The notes below the pieces were generated by a model that saw only the letters and a list, made by a program, of their open reading frames with translations, was not told the origin of the DNA and searched no databases. A DNA stretch of 64,000 bases from Regnicoccus frigidus (GTDB lineage Bacteria > Cyanobacteriota > Cyanobacteriia > PCC-6307 > Cyanobiaceae): NCBI GenBank assembly GCA_025194985.1, contig JAOANE010000031.1, positions 1-64,000 of the forward strand, in the 5' to 3' direction. Shown here one piece after another: positions 42,480 through 50,061 of the stretch (its first letter is position 1; the number at the start of each line of letters is the position of its first letter). Both the position numbers and the translations under genes were made by a program.

Positions 42480-43614
42480 CGCCGTTCATGTTGCGCAGGG
42501 TGGCCACCGAAGAGGGCGACACCCGGTTGAGATAACGGAAGATCCAATACTTGAAGATCGTGGCCAGGATCACCGGGAAGGTGGCGATGAACAGGAGCAC
42601 AAAATTCTCCCGCTGGGGCAAACCGAGGTGGTTCGAAACCCCATCGAGCAGCACCGTCCAACCCTCCGGGCTGTGAAAACCCACAAAAATATCGGTGAAC
42701 AGAATGATGGCAAAGGCTTTGGCGCTGTCGCTGAGGCCATAGATCTGCTCATCAAGGAAGCCCCGCAGCACCCGCAGTTCCTCCCTGCCAAGGAAGCAGA
42801 CCAGCACGAAGCCCAGCAGTCCCACCCCATCGGAGAGCACGTTCTTGATCGCCCGGGTGCTCTGACCATCGGCCTCCTGCTTCAGCTCTGCGGCTCGCGA
42901 GGAGAGGGCCTTGTGCAGCAGTTCCGGGCTGGGCAGATCGTCGCCCTTGAGCAGGGCATCGAACTCGATCTCCGCTTTGTAGATGCGTAACTTCTCAACC
43001 GCCGCCTCCTCCAGTTGGGGCTTGGTGTAGCTCAGGAATGGAACGTCAGGGGCCAGACGATCGACCACCGGCGAAATCACGAACGTTCGGCTGACCTGCT
43101 GGAACAACAGGGGCACGAGCACCAACAGCAGGAGGATGCGCAGCGAAACCAAGGTGGAATCGCGGCGACGACGAAAGCCGGCGACCACATTGGCCTCGGC
43201 CTCGGGATCCAGCTGGCGGCGGACCCGCTCCACCACGCCGATCAGGCTGCGGGGCAGGAGTTCCGGTGAGCGGCTCATGACCGCCACCGGGGTGCGGTTG
43301 CTGTAGCGCCCCTCCACCGATTCGATCAGCTGCAGCTGGCGCAGCTCCTGGCTGTCGAGCTCTTGGCGGCGGGGTGCCGGCCCATCGAGAAAATCGCTGC
43401 AGATCTGCAGGGCCGTGCGAAAGCGGCGCAGCATCTGAGCCTGCACCGTGCGAGGCAGGCTCAGGGCAAGTTCGGGGCGTACCGGACGATCGTTGTAGTA
43501 CTCAAGTTCCAGGCTCTGGATCAGCAGCGCCGCTTCATAGGCCCGTTCAAGCTCATTGCTGAGATCAACCGAGCGAGCCCTGCCGAAGGTCCCGATCCAA
43601 TCACGCAGGGTCAT
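42472..43614 (-). CDS. pxcA: Proton extrusion protein PxcA (CemA family)
   Basis: A 380-residue cyanobacterial PxcA, involved in light-induced proton extrusion and pH homeostasis. The N-terminal half is soluble and helical (RAYEAALLIQSLELEYYNDR, the RRFRTALQICSDF region). The C-terminal half carries the CemA domain with four membrane helices: RILLLLVLVPLLFQQVSRTF, GVGLLGFVLVCFLG, AFAIILFTDIFVGFHSPEGW and FVLLFIATFPVILATIFKYWIFRYLNRVSPS-type sequence (each long helix given in part). The HSPEGW and SPSSVAT-like motifs are typical. It lies between a psb32-like gene (6 bp upstream) and cobU (overlap). Confidence 0.93.
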   Translation of the reverse strand: MTLRDWIGTFGRARSVDLSNELERAYEAALLIQSLELEYYNDRPVRPELALSLPRTVQAQMLRRFRTALQICSDFLDGPAPRRQELDSQELRQLQLIESVEGRYSNRTPVAVMSRSPELLPRSLIGVVERVRRQLDPEAEANVVAGFRRRRDSTLVSLRILLLLVLVPLLFQQVSRTFVISPVVDRLAPDVPFLSYTKPQLEEAAVEKLRIYKAEIEFDALLKGDDLPSPELLHKALSSRAAELKQEADGQSTRAIKNVLSDGVGLLGFVLVCFLGREELRVLRGFLDEQIYGLSDSAKAFAIILFTDIFVGFHSPEGWTVLLDGVSNHLGLPQRENFVLLFIATFPVILATIFKYWIFRYLNRVSPSSVATLRNMNGGG

Positions 43615-43620
43615 GGCAGA

Positions 43621-44301
43621 TCAGCGTGAGAAGACCCACCAAGTGAGCATCGGCACAATCGTGCCGACCACCAACAGCACGACCACCCAGGTAAAGCCAC
43701 TTCCCGCAGCGGTTTCAGCTTGGGTTGGGATGTTGGTGACGATCTCGACCTGCACCTGCTGCTCGGGAGGACCGGGATCATCGGCGCCGTTGAGCACCAC
43801 TTCCAGGCGGTTGAGCGCATCGAGTGAGGCCTGGCGGTAGCGCGATCCCATCCGCATAGGAATGCCCATGGTCGTGTCCGCCGTGCTGATCAACAGGTCT
43901 TGGGGCAACTGCATCAACAGATCGGGCGAAGCCACCACAGAGGCTGTGTTGGTCTGGGCGTCGATCAGCAGCAACAGGTTGGAATCCCGGCCGGGGTTGG
44001 CCTGGCTCCAGCGCTCCTCCATCTGGGCGCCCAGGCTCTCGAGTTCAAGTCCGTAATCGAGGCGATCGACTGTGATCAGATGGGCCTGGACATGGCCCGC
44101 TTCGAAATCTTCGAGGCGATGTTCCAACTCCTTGGCGGTGGAGCGACTGAACAGACTGGCCGGATCGATCAACCTCTGCTGGGGAGCCTCGGCGGGGTAG
44201 TCGTCCACTCCGGCTGCCAGCAAGGGCTGCAGGGGAAGGAACAGGAACACCAGAACGGCCAAGGCCGCCAGGAGTCGGGGCAGGAGCGGCGGCAAGCGCA
44301 C
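43621..44301 (-). CDS. TPM-domain (Psb32-like) membrane protein
   Basis: A 226-residue protein with a signal/anchor helix (LLAALAVLVFLFLPLQPLLAA), a TPM domain (YPAEAPQQRLIDPASLFS start, the LEDFEAGHVQAHLITVDRLDYG block, and NLLLLIDAQTNTASVVAS), and a second membrane helix near the C-terminus (FTWVVVLLVVGTIVPMLTWW). TPM-fold proteins of cyanobacteria and plastids include Psb32/TLP18.3, a photosystem II repair factor with weak phosphatase activity. Whether this protein is the functional Psb32 is an inference from domain and context. It is six bases upstream of pxcA. Confidence 0.82.
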   Translation of the reverse strand: MRLPPLLPRLLAALAVLVFLFLPLQPLLAAGVDDYPAEAPQQRLIDPASLFSRSTAKELEHRLEDFEAGHVQAHLITVDRLDYGLELESLGAQMEERWSQANPGRDSNLLLLIDAQTNTASVVASPDLLMQLPQDLLISTADTTMGIPMRMGSRYRQASLDALNRLEVVLNGADDPGPPEQQVQVEIVTNIPTQAETAAGSGFTWVVVLLVVGTIVPMLTWWVFSR

Positions 44302-44341
44302 GGATGACGATTGGCAGGGCGGGCTTGACTTCAGTCTGCCT

Positions 44342-44749
44342 TCACTCGGCCAGGCTGTCGCGGTGGAGGATCTGAATCACCTCAAGGATTTGCTGCGCTC
44401 TCGACTCCGGCAGCTCCAGCTGCAGCGAGAGCCGGTCGAGAAAGACCTGTTCATCGGGTTCGACCACCCGATCGCTATGAACCAGTTGGGCCGCCACAGC
44501 CAGGGCCGTTTCGCGCTGCTCCTGGTTGAGGGCAGGAATGGCGGCAGAGACGAGAGCCTCTATGCCGTCATTGCGCAGAATCTGCAGCAAATCATCGAAC
44601 ATCGTCGCGATGGTCTGCTCCGGCAGGCTGGCGAAGGGGGTTCGGTGATCGAGCTGGCTGCGCAGCGATTTGGCCTCCTCCAGGCCCATGGCTCCGTCAC
44701 AGGCCACCGCCGCCAAGGCGATCGCGGCGAATCCCTTGCTGGCATTCAT
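44342..44749 (-). CDS. TerB-like tellurite-resistance family protein
   Basis: A 135-residue, all-helical protein of the TerB superfamily. It begins KGFAAIALAAVACDGAMGLEE, which with a later VHSDRVVEPDEQVFLDRLSLQL contains the acidic residues (DG...EE, SDxxVxPDE) typical of the TerB metal-binding helix bundle. Role is unknown; TerB proteins are thought to bind calcium or another divalent metal and act in stress response. It is the first gene of a minus-strand run (TerB-like, psb32-like, pxcA, cobU, trmL) and diverges from the CCB-type gene. Confidence 0.8.
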   Translation of the reverse strand: MNASKGFAAIALAAVACDGAMGLEEAKSLRSQLDHRTPFASLPEQTIATMFDDLLQILRNDGIEALVSAAIPALNQEQRETALAVAAQLVHSDRVVEPDEQVFLDRLSLQLELPESRAQQILEVIQILHRDSLAE

Positions 44750-44790
44750 GGCGAGATTGGGTGCAAAAGGGCATCGCTGTAAAACCTGTC

Positions 44791-45603
44791 ATGGCTCAGG
44801 CCCCCCTGGGTGCTCATGTGTCAGCGTTTGCACGAACCGCGTCGCCCTCAGCTCGCCCGTCACACCATGCAGCCACGTCCGTGAACGGCCTTCCGGCCCC
44901 CGCCCGCGCCTGCCTGGCAGCCGGTCTGCTGGGCCTGCTGCTTTGCCTGATCAACCAGGCCAGCGCGCCTGAACTCAGCCCTGCCCTGCAGCGTTCTGCC
45001 GTGCTCGCCAGCCTGATGGCCGTGGGGTTGATGCTGGTGGCCCTGCTCTGGACCCGGGCCAACCCGAAAGCACCGGAACGGGTGTCCCTGGAGGGACGGG
45101 AGGGCCTGGAGTTGATCAATGGCCTGCCAGAAGCGCTGGCTGCCGAGCTGAGCTGGGGGAGCCGGCTGCTGCTCACGGCCACTCCAGCGGCCAGTGTGCT
45201 GATCCATTGGCAAGGAGTGGCGATCCTGCGGCGGGGGGTGCTTGCAACGGAGCGCTGGCGGCCCGGTGCCATCAGCGAGAGGTCCCGCCAAACCGGAAAG
45301 GCGATCTCCCTGGTGAACCTGGCGCTCTACCCGGGCCGGCAGGAGTTCACTGGCCTACCGGCCGGCACCCCTGCCGTTCTGATCCAGCCGATCGGCGGCG
45401 GCGGCTGGCTGGTGCTCGGTGGCTGGTCACCACGCTGCTTCAGCAAGGCCGATGAAACCTGGCTTGAGGGCTGGACGGAGAAGATCAGAACGTCACTGGA
45501 GGCCTGGAGCGGGGAGAGCGGCTGCCCGCCGATTCCCCTGTCGGAGACTCTTTTGCCGGCGGAACCTGAAGCTGGGATTTCACCCGACCCCCCGGTGTCG
45601 TGA
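44791..45603 (+). CDS. Cofactor assembly of complex C subunit B-like protein
   Basis: About 270 residues from the ATG at 44791 (GTG 44761 is upstream; GTG 44881 would skip an unconserved N-terminus). After two membrane helices (AGLLGLLLCLINQAS and AVLASLMAVGLMLVALLW) is a soluble domain with PAASVLIHWQGVAILRRG and QPIGGGGWLVLGGWSPRCFSK. This is the pattern of CCB2/CCB4-type cofactor assembly proteins, which in plants and algae attach the covalent heme c(n) of cytochrome b6f. The last 119 bases overlap the end of the lptC-like gene on the opposite strand. Confidence 0.8.
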   Translation: MAQAPLGAHVSAFARTASPSARPSHHAATSVNGLPAPARACLAAGLLGLLLCLINQASAPELSPALQRSAVLASLMAVGLMLVALLWTRANPKAPERVSLEGREGLELINGLPEALAAELSWGSRLLLTATPAASVLIHWQGVAILRRGVLATERWRPGAISERSRQTGKAISLVNLALYPGRQEFTGLPAGTPAVLIQPIGGGGWLVLGGWSPRCFSKADETWLEGWTEKIRTSLEAWSGESGCPPIPLSETLLPAEPEAGISPDPPVS

Positions 45604-46651
45604 ACACGGCGAGACCCTTCCCATCCACCTTGCCGTTGAGCACCTCACTGCGGGTGACCTGTTGGTTGGCTTCGCGACGAAACACCACGTTTCCCCGGGC
45701 CCGCACCGACTGGTCAGCCCAGTTGTAGAGACAATCGTTAGCCGTCAGGCCTTCGCCCGGTTGGCGCAGGTCGCAGCCGGCCGGAATCAAGGCCCACTTC
45801 TCATCGAGTTGCAGTTCCAGAGACTGGCCCCGCACCTCCTGGTTTCCAATCTGGGCAACGAAGGGCAAGGCCGTGCTGAGCCGCTGGCGTGCGCTGTCCC
45901 AGCGGGTGCGCTGGCCATTGAACACGGCGTCCTGGGAAGGATCCACAAAGCGCACTGGAGCTAAGGCATCGATCACTTCGGTGCGGGTGTTGCCTTCCAG
46001 GGCGGACGCTGTGAGGGTCTGCTCCTGCTTGTTCTTGAGTCGCCGGATCCCTTTGACCGGGCCGGGGGCCTTGAGGACGCCACTGGCCGCGAACCAGTCG
46101 GCCTGGGCCACCTGCAGGTCGATGGTGGAGTTGACCAGCCGGGTGCGGCCCCGCAGCTCCAGTTTGTCCTGGTCCAGCAAGAACAGGGCCGTATCAGCCG
46201 TGAGGCGGGAGGAACGATCAACCAACATCGGACGGCGATCGATGGAGATCCTCTGCCGGCTGGGGATCCAGCGCAGCCGATCCCCTGAAATCACCGAGGG
46301 CTTGGGTCCGACCGCCTGAATCTTTACCTTCCCCTCCAGCTGGATCACTTCGCCGTCGTTGATCACCGTGCCGCTGGTGGCGGAAATGTTGTATTGCGGC
46401 TTGCCTTTGGCATAGATCACGCCCCGGGGCTGTTTGACCTGGGCAATTTTCCGCTCGAGGTCATAGCTGGCTTCAGGGCTGATCAGCGACCAGGCAGGGC
46501 GGCCTTTGTCATCGGATTGGCGCAGGTTGAGCGACTGAAAGACGAACTGCTGCGTTTCTGTCTTCTTTTCTGGCGTCCGGGTGCATCCGGAGAGGGCGTA
46601 GCCGCCCATCAGGGCGATCAGCAGCAGGGATGCCAGACGGCCCATCCTCAT
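45485..46651 (-). CDS. LptC-like lipoprotein (LPS export, periplasmic)
   Basis: A 388-residue protein with an N-terminal lipoprotein signal (LASLLLIALMGGYALSGC, lipobox LSGC) and a long beta-rich body resembling LptC/OstA periplasmic domains: for example YNISATSGTVINDGEVIQLEG and later repeats of that kind, the beta-jellyroll that passes LPS to the outer membrane. It is much longer than E. coli LptC (about 190 residues), as in other cyanobacterial members. Its ATG overlaps the metG stop by four bases. The 3' end overlaps the CCB-type gene by 119 bp on the opposite strand, and its Ser/Arg/Pro-rich tail is encoded there. Confidence 0.8.
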   Translation of the reverse strand: MRMGRLASLLLIALMGGYALSGCTRTPEKKTETQQFVFQSLNLRQSDDKGRPAWSLISPEASYDLERKIAQVKQPRGVIYAKGKPQYNISATSGTVINDGEVIQLEGKVKIQAVGPKPSVISGDRLRWIPSRQRISIDRRPMLVDRSSRLTADTALFLLDQDKLELRGRTRLVNSTIDLQVAQADWFAASGVLKAPGPVKGIRRLKNKQEQTLTASALEGNTRTEVIDALAPVRFVDPSQDAVFNGQRTRWDSARQRLSTALPFVAQIGNQEVRGQSLELQLDEKWALIPAGCDLRQPGEGLTANDCLYNWADQSVRARGNVVFRREANQQVTRSEVLNGKVDGKGLAVFTTPGGRVKSQLQVPPAKESPTGESAGSRSPRSRPPVTF

Positions 46652-48198
46652 TCCCCCGGCTCAAGCCGGGCCATGACCGGCTCAGGCTGGGGCAAGGGGA
46701 GACCCTCTTCGAGAACGCCCCAGCGCAGTTGCTCCAACCAAGTGCCGGCAGCGCCACTGGACAGTGGAGGCTGACCGAGTTGCTTCAACATCCTTTCGCA
46801 GAGATCGGGCAGCAGGGGCGCCAGGAGCAGGGCCACATGCCGGCTGGCCTCCAGAACGACATAGAGATCATCGGCCACCTGCAGGCGACCGTCCCCCTGT
46901 TTGATCCGGCTCCAGGGCGCCTGTTCGTTGAGGTAGCCGTTAGCGGCGATCGCCAGTTGCAACGCGGCTTCAGCGGCCTGACGGAAGTCCAGGCGCTCCA
47001 TGCCAGCAAGCACCAGCTCCCGGGCCGTAGCCGCCGCCGCCGCCAAGGGATGGTCGGCCATGAATCCAGCCGAGACGGGAGGCACGGCGTTATCAAACCA
47101 GCGCCGGGCCATTGAGGTGGTGCGGTTGAGCAGGTTGCCGATCGTATTGGCCAGGTCGTTGTTGACCAGATCGAGGAAGCGTTGCTGCTGGAAGTCCCCG
47201 TCATCACCAAAGGTGATGTCGCGCAGCAGATACCAGCGCACCGCGTCGCGGCCGTAATGCTCCAGAAGCTCGGCTGGATCGAGCACATTGCCCAATGATT
47301 TACCCATCTTCTGGCCCTCCCGGGTCAGGAAGCCATGGCCAAACACCTGCTGGGGCGGCTCCAGGCCCGCCGAGAGCAGCATGGCGGGCCAGTAGACGGC
47401 ATGGAAGCGCAGGATGTCCTTGCCGATCACGTGGACATGGGCTGGCCAACCGCGGGTGATGGCGAGATCCAGATCGGCGGGATCGCCTGGCTCAAGCAGG
47501 GCCGTGATGTACCCCAGCAAGGCATCGAACCACACATAGAAAGTGTGATCGGCATGGCCGGGAACGGGGATCCCCCAGGGCAGGTGCAGGCGGGAGATCG
47601 AGAAATCGCGTAGCCCCTGGGCCACGAAGTTCTCCACCTCGCGGCGCCGGCTGGCTGGTGCGATGAAGCCCGGCTGGCTCACCAAAGCTTCGATCTGAGC
47701 CTGATAACGCGACAGGCGGAAAAACAGGTTGAGCTCATCGCGCCACTCCAGCGGCCGGCGGTGAATCGAGCACTCCGGATCCTCAGCCCCGAGGGCATCA
47801 TCCTTGAACTCTTCGCAAGCCACGCAGTACCAGCCCTGCTGGCGGCCTTCCACCACATCGCCTGAAGCCTCAACCCGTCGGTAGAACTGCTCGACAATCT
47901 GCCTGTGGCGAGGATCGGTGGTGCGGATGAAGCGATCGTTGCTGATCGTCCAGCGTTGCCAGAGCTTCTCGTACGTTTCGCTGACCTGATCGCAGTGGGC
48001 CTGGGGGCTGACACCGCTGGCTTCTGCCGTGCGTTGAATTTTGAGGCCATGTTCATCACATCCGGTGATGAACAACACCGGCTCGCCCTTCAAACGCTGG
48101 AAACGGGCCTGGGCATCACAGGCCAGGGTGGTGTACGCACTGCCAAGGTGCGGCTTGTCGTTGACGTAATAAAGCGGGGTGGTGAGGGTGTAGGTCAT
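46648..48198 (-). CDS. metG: Methionyl-tRNA synthetase
   Basis: A class I synthetase of 516 residues. The HIGH-type motif is PHLG (residues 16-19), the KMSKS loop is KMGKS at 297-301, and the zinc knuckle is the CVAC...CSIH pair near residues 126-147. It lacks the C-terminal dimerisation domain of longer MetRS. A short gap separates it from the divergent FAD oxidoreductase gene. The lptC-like gene follows with a four-base overlap. Confidence 0.95.
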   Translation of the reverse strand: MTYTLTTPLYYVNDKPHLGSAYTTLACDAQARFQRLKGEPVLFITGCDEHGLKIQRTAEASGVSPQAHCDQVSETYEKLWQRWTISNDRFIRTTDPRHRQIVEQFYRRVEASGDVVEGRQQGWYCVACEEFKDDALGAEDPECSIHRRPLEWRDELNLFFRLSRYQAQIEALVSQPGFIAPASRRREVENFVAQGLRDFSISRLHLPWGIPVPGHADHTFYVWFDALLGYITALLEPGDPADLDLAITRGWPAHVHVIGKDILRFHAVYWPAMLLSAGLEPPQQVFGHGFLTREGQKMGKSLGNVLDPAELLEHYGRDAVRWYLLRDITFGDDGDFQQQRFLDLVNNDLANTIGNLLNRTTSMARRWFDNAVPPVSAGFMADHPLAAAAATARELVLAGMERLDFRQAAEAALQLAIAANGYLNEQAPWSRIKQGDGRLQVADDLYVVLEASRHVALLLAPLLPDLCERMLKQLGQPPLSSGAAGTWLEQLRWGVLEEGLPLPQPEPVMARLEPGE

Positions 48199-48287
48199 GG
48201 AGCCGGATCTTACCCATCGCTGCCGCTCCTTCAGAATCCGGCCGTTCGCCGGGAGTCGCTATCAACAGGATCGAAGACGGCGCTGAG

Positions 48288-50060
48288 GTGGTGGTGTGGG
48301 GAGGCGGCAGCGGTGGTGTGGCGGCGGCGCTGCAGGCGGCCCGCAGCGGAGCGTCCACACTCTTGCTCACCCCGGGCTCCTGGTTGGGGGGAATGGTGAG
48401 CGCTGCCGGGGTCTGCGCTCCCGATGGCAACGAGCTCTCGCCCTGGCAGACGGGACTGTGGGGAGCCTTGCTGCGCCAGTTGCAGCAAGAGGAACCCGAA
48501 GGGCTCGATCAGAACTGGGTGAGTTGCTTCGGCTGGCGGCCAGCCACGGCAGAAACCATCTTGCGGCGCTGGCTGGCAGCAGAACCCCGCGCCCGCTGGT
48601 GGAGTAACTGCCGCCTCCGGGACGTGGAGTGCCTGGGCTCGCGCCTGCTAGCCCTGACCGTGGAGCGGGGCGGCCAGCTGCTGCGGCTCCCCTTCGAGGT
48701 GCTGGTCGATGGCAGCGACCGGGGCGATCTGCTGCCACTAGCAGGCGTGCCGTTCCGGCTGGGCTGGGAAGCCCGCGAGGAATGGAATGAACCCAGTGCC
48801 CCGCTGCGCGCGCGACTGGAGGCGGAGCCATTTTTCCAGCGCCAACGGCTGCAATCCCCCACCTGGGTGGTGATGGGCCAGCTGGGAGAGGGCGGCTGCC
48901 CGGACGGGCGGCGGCTGGCGGCGCCCTTTGAGCAGGCCAGCAGCCACTTCGGCTTGGAGCGGACCATCACCTACGGGCGCCTGCCTGGCGGTCAGGTGAT
49001 GTTGAACTGGCCGCTGCATGGCAACGACTGGCACGGAGATCTCGGCGGAGCTTTCAGCGGCGATCCCGTCGCTGAAAGCCACCTCTACGGCCAGATGCGT
49101 GCCCATAGCCTCGCTTTTGCCGCCGCCTGCGTGGAGGCCACCGACGGTTGGATGCAGCTGGGCTCGGTGTTCCCTGAGGCAGGCGATCCGGCCACAACCG
49201 GCCGCTCTGCCCTCGCCCTGATGCCCTACTGGCGAGAGGGCAGGAGGCTGTTGGGGCAGATCACGGTGAAAGAGCAGGATCTGCTGCCGAGCGGCCCGGG
49301 AGCCTCGATCGCGCCGCTTCCTTTTGATGGCGCGTCGATTGGACCCCAGGCCGTGCAATCGATTGCCGTCGGCAACTACGCCAACGATCACCACTATCCC
49401 GGCGAAGACTGGACCCTGGCCGCCAAGAGCTGCCGCTGGGGCGGCCGCTGGAGCGGCACCCCCTTCTGCATTCCCTACGGCGCCCTGGTGAGTGCGGCGG
49501 TTGACAACCTGTTGACGGCCGACAAGTGCTTCAGCAGCAGCCACATGGCCAACGGCGCCACCCGGCTGCAGCCGCTGATCCTCAACATCGGCCAGGCAGC
49601 AGGAGCGGCGGCCGCCCTGGCAGTGCGCCTGGGTGTGCCCCCGGTCGCTCTGCCGCTGCGGCCACTGCAACAGGCCCTGATCAATGATCCCAAGGCACCG
49701 GCCAGCCCCGTGCCGCTCTGGGATACCCCCTGGCACCATCCCGATCGCGCTCGGCGCCAGCACGCAGCGTTGGCCGATCCAAGCCTGATCTCAGCGGCAG
49801 GTCGCTGGTGTGGGCCAGCGGGGAGCGCCGCGATGGCGCCACCGCAAGAGGCCCAGGCCCAAAGGTTCAGCGGCCACCTGCACCCTGATGGCGCAGGCGG
49901 CTACAGGCTGGACACAAACTCAGCCAGCTGGCCCGTCATCACGCTTGAGCCTGTCTTGGCCAGCTGGCTGGAAGCCCAGCAGGGTCCCTGCCAGGTTGCC
50001 TTGATTGCCGTGGCGAATCCCTGGGGACCGTGGTTGCGGGCCTCCCGATTGGCGGATTGA
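48288..50060 (+). CDS. FAD-dependent oxidoreductase (FAD_oxidored family)
   Basis: A 590-residue flavoprotein. The dinucleotide-binding motif GGGSGGVAAALQAAR begins at residue 5, and the pattern continues with LVDGSDRGDLLPLAGVPF, the TWVVMGQ and RSALALMPYWREGRR segments, and a C-terminal FCIPYGALVSAAVDNLLTADKCFSSSHMANGATRLQP block characteristic of FAD_oxidored proteins (given by positions about 390-425). Substrate unknown. The GTG at 48288 was chosen because it directly precedes the GxGxxG strand; the frame is open upstream (AINRIEDGAEVVVW) with no start codon, so the N-terminus may be a little longer. It converges on the ribonuclease gene, one base between stops. Confidence 0.85.
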   Translation: MVVWGGGSGGVAAALQAARSGASTLLLTPGSWLGGMVSAAGVCAPDGNELSPWQTGLWGALLRQLQQEEPEGLDQNWVSCFGWRPATAETILRRWLAAEPRARWWSNCRLRDVECLGSRLLALTVERGGQLLRLPFEVLVDGSDRGDLLPLAGVPFRLGWEAREEWNEPSAPLRARLEAEPFFQRQRLQSPTWVVMGQLGEGGCPDGRRLAAPFEQASSHFGLERTITYGRLPGGQVMLNWPLHGNDWHGDLGGAFSGDPVAESHLYGQMRAHSLAFAAACVEATDGWMQLGSVFPEAGDPATTGRSALALMPYWREGRRLLGQITVKEQDLLPSGPGASIAPLPFDGASIGPQAVQSIAVGNYANDHHYPGEDWTLAAKSCRWGGRWSGTPFCIPYGALVSAAVDNLLTADKCFSSSHMANGATRLQPLILNIGQAAGAAAALAVRLGVPPVALPLRPLQQALINDPKAPASPVPLWDTPWHHPDRARRQHAALADPSLISAAGRWCGPAGSAAMAPPQEAQAQRFSGHLHPDGAGGYRLDTNSASWPVITLEPVLASWLEAQQGPCQVALIAVANPWGPWLRASRLAD

Positions 50061-50061
50061 C

